A DNA stretch of 64,000 nt, from positions 2,170,001-2,234,000 of the forward strand of contig CAVZUK010000003.1 in NCBI GenBank assembly GCA_963778465.1, written 5' to 3'. Each line of letters begins with the position of its first letter. The stretch's first letter is position 1. The translations under genes and the position numbers were made by a program. Below the pieces are notes generated by a model, which ran no database searches, was not told the DNA's origin, and worked only from the letters and a program-made list of their open reading frames with translations. The DNA is from CAVZBW01 sp963778465. GTDB lineage: Bacteria; Actinomycetota; Acidimicrobiia; Acidimicrobiales; RAAP-2. Below, piece after piece: positions 57,241-64,000 of the stretch.

Positions 57241-58932
57241 ATGTCCTTCTTCTGGACCATCGTCGCCATGGTCGTCCTGTTGGCGATCGCCTGGCGCTTC
57301 CTCGGCGCCTACATGGTCGCCGTCTACGAGGGCCGGGTCCACTTCTTGGGCTTCATCGAGCGGCCGATCTATCGGTTGCTCGGCACGAGCCCCGAGCGCG
57401 AGCAGACCTGGAAGCGCTACGCCGGTGCCCTGATCATCTTTTCCGGGGTCTCCATCCTCCTCACCTACGTGATCATCCGGATCCAGGGTTCGCTTCCGCT
57501 CAACCCCCAGCACTTTGGGGCGGTGCCCCCGGCGCTCAGCTGGAACACCGCGGTCTCCTTTGTCACCAACACCAACTGGCAGAACTACGCGGGCGAGACG
57601 ACCATGTCGTACTTCTCGCAGATGGCCGCGCTGACCGTCCAGCAGTTCATCTCGGCGGCGGTGGGCATCGCGGTGGCGGTCGCCCTGATACGGGGGTTCG
57701 CCCGCAAGGGATCCCCGACGATCGGCAATTTCTGGGTCGACACCGTGCGGGGCTCCCTTTATGTCCTCCTCCCGATCGCCTTCGTCTTCGGCATCGTCTT
57801 CGTGGCCGAGGGCGCAGCGCAGACACTCGGCGGGCCACCGCACATCCATAACGTTCTCAACGGGGTCACGCAGACAATTGCGGTGGGTCCGGTGGCCTTC
57901 ATGGAGCCCATTAAGCAACTGGGCACGAACGGCGGGGGCTTCTTCAACGCCAACGGCGCGCACCCCTTCGAGAACCCGACCGGGGTGACCTTTCTACTTT
58001 CGTTCGTCCTCCTGCTCTCCATTCCCGTCGCCTTGACGTACGTCTTCGGCAAGATGGTGGGATCGATCCGCCAGGGCGTGGCCGTGCTCACCGCCATGGT
58101 GATCATCTTTGGGGCCTGGGTCGGCTTCAGCTCATACGCCGAGCATCAGGCCAACCCCGCGGTGGCCGCCGCCGGCGTTCCCTACCAGCCGACCGGCAAC
58201 ATGGTCGGTAAGGAAGCCCGCTTCGGCGACACCCAGTCGGCGCTCTACGACATCGCCTCGACCCAGACGTCGACCGGGTCGGTGAGCGGTTCCAACGACT
58301 CGTTCAATCCCATGGGCGGCTTCGGCCTCATGACGGGCATGATGCTCGGGGAGGTCACGCCGGGTGGGGTCGGGAGTGGCCTCTACACGATCCTGCTCTT
58401 CGCCATCGTCGCCGTGTTCATCGGCGGGTTGATGATCGGGCGAACACCGGAGTATTTAGGCAAGAAGATCCAGGCCAGGGAGGTCAAACTCGCGGGATTC
58501 GCGATTCTTGTCATGCCGGTCACCGTCCTCGTCATCACCGGGATCGCGGTTTCCCTGCATGCCGGCCGGGCCGGCCCGCTCAACGCCGGGCCGCACGGCT
58601 TCAGCGAGATCCTCTACGCCTTCACCTCCCAGGGGAACAACAACGGCTCGGCGTTCGCGGGTCTGAGCGGCGATACGGCCTTCTACAACAACATGGGCGC
58701 CATTGCCATGCTCCTCGGCCGGTTCGCCATCATGGTGCCGGCGCTGGCCCTGGCCGGGGCTCTCGCAGCGAAGAACGTCGTACCGGTGTCGGCGGGCACC
58801 TTCCGCACGGACAACGCCATGTTCATCGGACTGGTGATCGGCGTCATCATCATCGTCGGCGGGCTCACCTTCTTCCCCGCCGTCTCCCTCGGTCCCATCG
58901 TCGAGCAGCTCAGCCACGGGAAGTTCTTCTGA
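57241..58932 (+). CDS. kdpA: Potassium-transporting ATPase subunit KdpA
   Basis: 563-residue potassium channel-like subunit with about ten membrane segments and four selectivity-filter loops: SFVTNTNWQNYAGETTMSYF (filter 1), LGTNGGGFFNANGAHPFENP (filter 2), GLMTGMMLGEVTPGGVGSGL (filter 3) and TSQGNNNGSAFAGLS (filter 4). It selects K+ with high affinity. The stop overlaps an in-frame-looking ATG at 58932 (TGATG) which was probably the original start of kdpB. Confidence 0.97.
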   Translation: MSFFWTIVAMVVLLAIAWRFLGAYMVAVYEGRVHFLGFIERPIYRLLGTSPEREQTWKRYAGALIIFSGVSILLTYVIIRIQGSLPLNPQHFGAVPPALSWNTAVSFVTNTNWQNYAGETTMSYFSQMAALTVQQFISAAVGIAVAVALIRGFARKGSPTIGNFWVDTVRGSLYVLLPIAFVFGIVFVAEGAAQTLGGPPHIHNVLNGVTQTIAVGPVAFMEPIKQLGTNGGGFFNANGAHPFENPTGVTFLLSFVLLLSIPVALTYVFGKMVGSIRQGVAVLTAMVIIFGAWVGFSSYAEHQANPAVAAAGVPYQPTGNMVGKEARFGDTQSALYDIASTQTSTGSVSGSNDSFNPMGGFGLMTGMMLGEVTPGGVGSGLYTILLFAIVAVFIGGLMIGRTPEYLGKKIQAREVKLAGFAILVMPVTVLVITGIAVSLHAGRAGPLNAGPHGFSEILYAFTSQGNNNGSAFAGLSGDTAFYNNMGAIAMLLGRFAIMVPALALAGALAAKNVVPVSAGTFRTDNAMFIGLVIGVIIIVGGLTFFPAVSLGPIVEQLSHGKFF

Positions 58933-58995
58933 TGACCTCCACAGCACCCACAACGGAAACCACGACCAGCGCACCGTCGACCGTCGCGGCACGGC

Positions 58996-61011
58996 GTGAG
59001 CGGGCAACGAGGCCTCTTCGATCCGGCCATTCTGCGAACCTCGCTGTGGAGCTCCTTCAGGAAGCTCGACCCCCGCGTCCAGATCAAGAACCCGGTGATG
59101 TTCGTCGTGCTCATCGGGACGGTCATCACGTTCATCGAATCCATCTCGGATGGCACGTTGTTCAGTTGGAGCATCACGGTCTGGCTCTTCCTCACGGTGA
59201 TCTTCGCGAACTTCGCCGAGGCGATGGCCGAGGGACGGGGCAAGGCACAGGCGGACACGCTGCGACGCATGCGGTCCGAGACCGAGGCGCGCCGGTTGCG
59301 TCCGGACGGCACAGAGGAGCTGGTGGCCGCGGCCGAGCTCTCCCAGGGCGACATGGTGGTCTGCGAGGCGGGGGACCTCGTTCCCTCCGACGGCGAGATC
59401 ACCGAGGGTGTGGCCTCGGTGGACGAGTCGGCCATCACCGGCGAGTCGGCCCCCGTCATCCGGGAGTCGGGCGGGGACCGCTCGGCGGTCACCGGCGGGA
59501 CCAAGGTGCTGTCCGACCGGATCGTCGTTCGCATCACGGCGGAGCGGGGTCGCACGTTCCTCGACCGGATGATCAACCTCGTGGAGGGTGCCAACCGTCA
59601 GAAGACGCCCAACGAGGTCGCGCTGACGATCCTTCTCGCCGTGCTGACCATCGTTTTTCTCCCCGTCGTGGTGGTGTTGGAGCCCTTCGGTCATTACCTC
59701 ACCAGTCAGTCGGCGCCCGTCGTCGTGCTGGTCTCGCTGCTGGTCTGCCTGATCCCGACGACGATCGGCGCCCTGCTCTCCGCCATCGGGATCGCCGGCA
59801 TGGACCGCCTGGTGCAGCGGAACGTGCTGGCCATGAGCGGTCGAGCGGTCGAGGCCGCGGGTGATGTCCAGACACTGCTCCTGGACAAGACCGGCACGAT
59901 CACCCTCGGCAACCGGATGGCGTCCGAGTTTTTCCCGGCGTCCGGACACGACGAGCGGGACGTCGCGGAAGCTGCGCAGCTGGCGTCGCTTGCCGACGAG
60001 ACGCCGGAGGGCCGGTCCATCGTCGTCCTCGCCAAGGAGCGCTTCGACATCCGGGAACGGCAGTTGACGGGTGAGCACGCCTTCGTCCCATTCTCGGCCA
60101 CGACCCGCATGTCCGGGCTCGACCTCGACGGCCGCCAGATCCGCAAGGGGGCGGCAGAAGCCGTGCAGCGCTGGGCCGTCGAGCAGGGTGGCAGCGTCCC
60201 GGCCGGCCTCGAGGAGGTGGTCAACGAGATCGCCCGCCACGGCTCGACGCCGCTGGTGGTGGCCGAAGGGCCGCAGATCCTCGGCGTCATCGAGCTCAAG
60301 GACGTCGTCAAGGAGGGCATCGAGGAGCGCTTCGCCGAGATGCGCGCCGCGGGCATCCGCACCGTCATGGTCACCGGCGACAACCCCCTCACCGCCGCCG
60401 CCATCGCCCAGGAAGCCGGCGTCGACGACTTCCTGGCCGAGGCGACGCCGGAGACCAAGATGGAGCTCATCCGCTCGGAGCAGGAGGGCGGTCGTCTGGT
60501 GGCCATGACCGGGGACGGCACCAACGATGCCCCGGCGCTAGCGCAGGCCGACGTCGGGGTGGCGATGAACACGGGCACGACCGCGGCCAAGGAGGCCGGC
60601 AACATGGTCGATCTCGATTCCAACCCGACCAAGCTCATCGACATCGTCGAGATCGGCAAGCAGATGCTTATCACGAGGGGCTCGCTGACGACGTTCTCGA
60701 TCGCGAACGACATCGCGAAGTACTTCGCCATCATCCCCGCGCTCTTCGTCGCCGCCTACCCCCAGCTCGAGACCCTCAACATCATGAAGCTGCACACCCC
60801 AGAGAGCGCGGTGCTCTCTGCCGTCATCTTCAACGCGCTGGTGATCGTGGCACTGATCCCGCTGGCCCTTCGAGGTGTGAAGTGGCGGCCCAGCGGCGCT
60901 CAGGCCATCCTCCGGCGCAACGTCTTCATCTACGGGATCGGCGGGATCATCGTGCCCTTCGCCGGGATCAAGCTGATCGACCTTTTCCTGACCGCGGTCC
61001 ACTGGTACTGA
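58996..61011 (+). CDS. kdpB: Potassium-transporting ATPase ATP-binding subunit KdpB
   Basis: 671-residue P-type ATPase subunit driving K+ import. The A-domain motif is SAITGESAPVIRESGGD, the phosphorylation site LLLDKTGTITLGNR, and the hinge AMTGDGTNDAPALAQADVGV; LIPTTIGALLSAIGIAG is the M4 region. GTG 58996 is used because it gives an intact frame, but the upstream frame from ATG 58932 (coupled to kdpA by TGATG; MTSTAPTTETTTSAPSTVAA) looks like the natural KdpB N-terminus, joined if one base is skipped near 59005-59015. This may be a sequencing error. Confidence 0.94.
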   Translation: MSGQRGLFDPAILRTSLWSSFRKLDPRVQIKNPVMFVVLIGTVITFIESISDGTLFSWSITVWLFLTVIFANFAEAMAEGRGKAQADTLRRMRSETEARRLRPDGTEELVAAAELSQGDMVVCEAGDLVPSDGEITEGVASVDESAITGESAPVIRESGGDRSAVTGGTKVLSDRIVVRITAERGRTFLDRMINLVEGANRQKTPNEVALTILLAVLTIVFLPVVVVLEPFGHYLTSQSAPVVVLVSLLVCLIPTTIGALLSAIGIAGMDRLVQRNVLAMSGRAVEAAGDVQTLLLDKTGTITLGNRMASEFFPASGHDERDVAEAAQLASLADETPEGRSIVVLAKERFDIRERQLTGEHAFVPFSATTRMSGLDLDGRQIRKGAAEAVQRWAVEQGGSVPAGLEEVVNEIARHGSTPLVVAEGPQILGVIELKDVVKEGIEERFAEMRAAGIRTVMVTGDNPLTAAAIAQEAGVDDFLAEATPETKMELIRSEQEGGRLVAMTGDGTNDAPALAQADVGVAMNTGTTAAKEAGNMVDLDSNPTKLIDIVEIGKQMLITRGSLTTFSIANDIAKYFAIIPALFVAAYPQLETLNIMKLHTPESAVLSAVIFNALVIVALIPLALRGVKWRPSGAQAILRRNVFIYGIGGIIVPFAGIKLIDLFLTAVHWY

Positions 61012-61021
61012 GAGGCCATCG

Positions 61022-61597
61022 ATGCTCGAACACCTCCGCCGTTCCGTCGCGCTGGCGCTGATCGCCCTGGTCCTCCTGGGTCTCGTCTACGGCTTCGTCG
61101 GGACCGGCCTCGCTCAGCTCTTCTTCCGGGGGCAGGCCGATGGCTCGATCAGTGCCAACGGCTCGACGCTGATCGGCCAGAACTGGAACGACTACAGCAC
61201 CACCAAGATCCTCAACCCGCAGTGGTTTCACGGCCGGCCCGATCCCGACAACCCGCTCGTCGCCAACGGCAAGGACGGGGAATCGGGGGCCTCCAACCTC
61301 GGCCCCCGCTCCAAAGTCCTTGTCCAGGACACGAGCGCCCTGGTCAAGGCCTGGCACAAGGTCGGAGTCAACCCCACGACCGACCTTGTCACGGGCTCGG
61401 GCAGCGGGATCGACCCCGACATCACCCCGGCGGACGCCTACGCACAGATCCCCATGGTCTCGCGGGCGCGGGGGATCTCTGCGAGCCGCCTGCACCAGCT
61501 GATCGACAGCCAGACCCAGGGAGCGCAGCTCGGCTTCCTCGGCTCACCGTTCGTGAACGTGTTGCAGCTCAACGAAGCGCTCGCACGCCTCGGGTGA
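61022..61597 (+). CDS. kdpC: Potassium-transporting ATPase subunit KdpC
   Basis: 191 residues. One N-terminal membrane helix (VALALIALVLLGLVYGFVGT) is followed by the soluble KdpC domain with QNWNDYSTTKILNPQWFHGR, GASNLGPRSKVLVQDT, and the C-terminal RLHQLIDSQTQGAQLGFLG with VNVLQLN, all family hallmarks. KdpC assists KdpB in ATP use. It starts 10 bases after kdpB and overlaps the OB-fold gene by 4 bases (GTGA). Confidence 0.96.
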   Translation: MLEHLRRSVALALIALVLLGLVYGFVGTGLAQLFFRGQADGSISANGSTLIGQNWNDYSTTKILNPQWFHGRPDPDNPLVANGKDGESGASNLGPRSKVLVQDTSALVKAWHKVGVNPTTDLVTGSGSGIDPDITPADAYAQIPMVSRARGISASRLHQLIDSQTQGAQLGFLGSPFVNVLQLNEALARLG

Positions 61598-61914
61598 CCT
61601 CGTGGTTGCCGCCGGACGCGGTCGAGTGGGGAGGCCGGCCGGTCGCCCGCACCATCGGCGGTGCAGGGCCCCGGCAGCGCATCGCCGTGACGGCCAATGT
61701 GGCCTCCATGACGCTTCGCGGCCAGCCCTGCCGCGTGCTCGACGCCCGGATCGACGACGGCACGGGGCGCCTGATCCTGCGATGGCTCGGGCGGGCGGCC
61801 GTCGCGGGGGTGAGCTGTGACGCACGGTTGCGCATCGAGGGCACCGTCCTGTCGTCTCGCGGCGAGCTGGTGGTCCTCAACCCCCTCTACGAGGTCTGCC
61901 CACCCGGCGAGTGA
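61594..61914 (+). CDS. OB-fold nucleic-acid-binding-like protein
   Basis: 106 residues. RIAVTANVASMTLRGQPCRV, then DARIDDGTGRLILRWLGRAA and GTVLSSRGELVVLNPLYEV, follow the OB-fold anti-codon/helicase type (TGxV-x-x-DGTG pattern). In mycobacteria a similar small OB protein lies beside K+ uptake (Trk/Ceo) genes; here it is coupled to kdpC by GTGA. GTG 61594 gives the coupling. It may link potassium status to a nucleic acid or nucleotide, but function is unknown. Confidence 0.75.
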   Translation: MTSWLPPDAVEWGGRPVARTIGGAGPRQRIAVTANVASMTLRGQPCRVLDARIDDGTGRLILRWLGRAAVAGVSCDARLRIEGTVLSSRGELVVLNPLYEVCPPGE

Positions 61915-61918
61915 GCGG

Positions 61919-62623
61919 TCAGGCGGGACCGGGGCCGGCGTGCAGCGGCTCCGTCCGCAACCGGTAGCCGATGCCGGGCTGGGTCTCCAAGATGTCGGCG
62001 GCATCGCCCAGCTTGCGGCGGATGCGATGGGCGTAGACGCGCAGATAGTGGGCCTCGGATCCGTAGCCCGTGCCCCAGACGTCCCGGAGGATCATCTGAT
62101 GCGTGCACAGCTTGCCGGCGTGCCGGGCCAGGTAGGCGAGCAGGTCGAACTCTCGGCCGGTCAGCTCGATGTCCCTGCCGTCCACCTGCGCCATGTGGTG
62201 CAGCATGTCGACGTGCAAGCGCCCGATGGTGAGCTCGGGCGGCTCGTCCTGGTCGGTCGCCGCGGCGGCGTGGCGCAGGGCCACCCGTATGCGGGCCTCG
62301 AGCTCGGCCATGCCGAAGGGCTTGGTGATGTAGTCGTCCGCGCCGGCGTCGAGGGCGGCGACCTTGCGTTCCTCGGCTCCCGCTGCCGAGAGCACCAGGA
62401 TGGGCACCTTGCTCCACTGGCGGATCCGCCGGCAGATCTCCAGCCCGTCCAAGTCGGGCAGGCCCAGGTCGAGCACGACCACGTCGGGATCGGTCAGAGA
62501 TGCCTGGACGGTCCCCTCGTCGCCGGTCCGGGCCAGGACCACCTCGTAGCCCCGGGCCCCCAGGCCGATCTGAAGGGCACGGAGCAGTGAACGGTCGTCG
62601 TCGACCAGGAGGATCCTGGCCAT
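61919..62623 (-). CDS. kdpE: Response regulator KdpE
   Basis: 234-residue OmpR-family regulator. The receiver starts MARILLVDDDRSLLRALQIG with the acidic pocket, phospho-Asp in VVVLDLGLPDLDG, and switch Lys in DDYITKPFG. The winged-helix DNA-binding domain has ELTGREFDLLAYLARHAGKL and AHYLRVYAHRIRRKLG. It activates kdpFABC on K+ limitation. The gene is convergent with the kdp structural genes (4 bases between stops) and overlaps kdpD by 1 base (TGATG). Confidence 0.95.
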   Translation of the reverse strand: MARILLVDDDRSLLRALQIGLGARGYEVVLARTGDEGTVQASLTDPDVVVLDLGLPDLDGLEICRRIRQWSKVPILVLSAAGAEERKVAALDAGADDYITKPFGMAELEARIRVALRHAAAATDQDEPPELTIGRLHVDMLHHMAQVDGRDIELTGREFDLLAYLARHAGKLCTHQMILRDVWGTGYGSEAHYLRVYAHRIRRKLGDAADILETQPGIGYRLRTEPLHAGPGPA

Positions 62624-64000
62624 CAGAAGGGGACGGCCGACGGTCGCGGCGCCCACCCTTCCGCCGGGGTGAACCGGCTCCCCGGCTCGACCGGCAGGGT
62701 GACCGTGAAGGCTGCACCGCCGGCGGGGGCATCGAGGTAGGTGATGTGCTGCCCGTGGGCCTCGACGAAGGCCCGGGCGATCCCGAGGCCGAGGCCCGCC
62801 CGGCCCCCTCCGTCGGAAGTCGTCCACATCTCGAAGATGTGCTCACGCTCGGCGTCCGGCACGCCGGCGCCGTGGTCCCGGACGGTCAGGCAGACGAGCA
62901 TTCCGGAGCGCCGCGCCTCGATCTCGACCGGCTCGTCGGGCGGCGAGTGGCGCAGGGCGTTCTCGAGAAGGTTGGTCACGACCTGGACCATGAGGAGCTC
63001 GTCGACGTCGACCGGAGGGAGGGTGTCCGGGACGCGGGTGACGATCGCCGCGTCCCGGACGGCCCTTCCGAGGGCGTTGACGGCGGCCACGACGATGTCC
63101 TCGACCGACGTGGGCTCGCGGTGCAGTTGGAGCGACCCCGACTCGATGCGCGTGTAGTCGAGGAGGTTGGTCACGAGCCTGGCGAGGTCGTCGGACTGCC
63201 CCTCGATCAGCCCCAACAGCTCGTCGCGGTCCTCGGGGGCCAGGTGGCCGTTGGACTCCCTCACGGCCGTCACCGCCGCCTTGATCGTCGCGAGCGGCGT
63301 GCGCAGGTCGTGGGACACCGCGCCGACCATGGCCTTGCGCCAACGCTCGGAGGCCTCCAGGGCCTCGGAGCGCAACGCGGCGTCCTGGAGCTGGCTCCGC
63401 TCGATGGCCTGGGCCGCCTGGTTGGCGTAGGCACGCAGGAGCTCGCGGTCGTCCGCCTGGAGCGTGATGTCGGAGACCGCCAGGATGCCGACGGGCCGGT
63501 GCTGGACGTAGAGGGCGACGCTCATGATCCCCCCCGTCGTCGGGTGCGACACGGCGAGGGACTGCGGGCGGCTCTGGTCGCCGGAGAGGGTGTGGACCTC
63601 GCGATCGCTCAGGGCCTCGCCGATCGTGGCGACGACCCCGAGCTGGTTGGGCGACTCGGGATCGGGCAAGAGGATCGCGGCCCAGCGCGGTCGGAACGTG
63701 GCGGCGACGGTCTCGAGGACCTCCTCGAGCAGCTCGGGCAGGGGCTGGTCGGCGATCAGACGTTGGGCGAGCCGGTAGAGGCGCCGGGCGTTGCGCTCCC
63801 GGCTCCTGGCCTCCGCCCGGGCAGCCTGCAGGTAGGTGACGAGCCGGGACACGAGGAGCACGACGAGGAGGTAGACGATGAGCGCCACCCAGTTCTGGCC
63901 CGCCCCGACGGTGAGGGTCCCGTACGGCTTGATGAAGGCCAGGTCGTAGGTCAAGAAGCCGGCGGCGGCGGCCAGCAGGCCGGCGGTGGACCCGCCGAGC
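62623..64000 (-). CDS. kdpD: Sensor histidine kinase KdpD (N-terminus outside window)
   Basis: C-terminal 458 residues are visible. From the edge: end of the DUF4118 membrane region (GFLTYDLAFIKPYGTLTVGA, NWVALIVYLLVVLLVSRLV), a GAF-like domain (RPRWAAILLPDPES to AIERSQLQ), the H-box GAVSHDLRTPLATIKAAVTA, N-box NLLENALRHS, and G-boxes VRDHGAGVPD and GGRAGLGLGIARAFVEAHG. The KdpD-specific N-terminal sensor and USP domains lie beyond the window. It phosphorylates KdpE in response to low K+ or osmotic change. The frame continues open through the last base of the window. Confidence 0.95.
   Translation of the reverse strand, partial: LGGSTAGLLAAAAGFLTYDLAFIKPYGTLTVGAGQNWVALIVYLLVVLLVSRLVTYLQAARAEARSRERNARRLYRLAQRLIADQPLPELLEEVLETVAATFRPRWAAILLPDPESPNQLGVVATIGEALSDREVHTLSGDQSRPQSLAVSHPTTGGIMSVALYVQHRPVGILAVSDITLQADDRELLRAYANQAAQAIERSQLQDAALRSEALEASERWRKAMVGAVSHDLRTPLATIKAAVTAVRESNGHLAPEDRDELLGLIEGQSDDLARLVTNLLDYTRIESGSLQLHREPTSVEDIVVAAVNALGRAVRDAAIVTRVPDTLPPVDVDELLMVQVVTNLLENALRHSPPDEPVEIEARRSGMLVCLTVRDHGAGVPDAEREHIFEMWTTSDGGGRAGLGLGIARAFVEAHGQHITYLDAPAGGAAFTVTLPVEPGSRFTPAEGWAPRPSAVPF

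Overview
The window is a high-GC, densely packed bacterial segment with GTG/TTG starts, 1-4 base gene overlaps and two F420/flavin luciferase-like oxidoreductases. The gene content (repeated Amidohydro_2 proteins, acyl-CoA dehydrogenase, crotonases, MaoC, DUF35/thiolase pairs, EncFtn encapsulin, PadR-DrrAB) fits an actinobacterium (Actinomycetota), possibly near Acidimicrobiia. That placement is an inference. I saw no tRNA, rRNA or CRISPR array.

Layout. 1-19.7 kb holds small catabolic units: a TetR gene divergent from two amidohydrolases; a Rieske oxygenase, LLM oxidoreductase and acyl-CoA ligase operon; two SDRs, a thioesterase and a crotonase; a P450 divergent from a periplasmic-binding-like protein without a signal peptide; a GntR/FCD regulator divergent from a CoA ligase; an amidohydrolase; and a second TetR. 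19.8-29.1 kb is one tight plus-strand operon: MaoC/FAS1-like hydratase, crotonase, acyl-CoA dehydrogenase, two tandem-duplicated crotonases, a degenerate ThDP-enzyme-like protein, SDR, a frameshifted TIM-barrel isomerase, and an LLM oxidoreductase. 29.1-43.5 kb is a long minus-strand series: a DUF35 double-OB protein, two thiolase-like proteins, a branched-chain-type ABC importer (binding protein, fused LivHM permease, fused LivGF ATPase), SDR, sulfotransferase, CoA ligase and a CaiB-type CoA transferase. Between the last two lies a 1-kb remnant of an integrative element bounded by 29-bp direct repeats. Together these genes look like uptake, CoA activation and beta-oxidation-like breakdown of a bulky hydrophobic acid (sterol-, terpenoid- or aromatic-like). 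The substrate cannot be read from sequence.

43.7-56.9 kb is general physiology: an encapsulin with its EncFtn ferritin cargo, a DHA2 drug exporter, a DrrAB-type ABC exporter with PadR regulator, Nudix hydrolase, type II NADH dehydrogenase, DUF72 protein, Na+/Ca2+-exchanger-like protein, a phosphodiester-glycosidase lipoprotein, a zinc-ribbon protein and Lon protease. 57-64 kb is the potassium system: an unnamed 27-residue peptide, kdpF, kdpA, kdpB, kdpC and an OB-fold protein, facing kdpE and kdpD (the latter cut by the window end).

Three genes carry what looks like a single extra base (GAP-like protein, isomerase, start of kdpB). These may be real lesions or assembly errors. Several short palindromes recur in promoter regions and suggest GntR- and TetR-controlled regulons linking the catabolic units.
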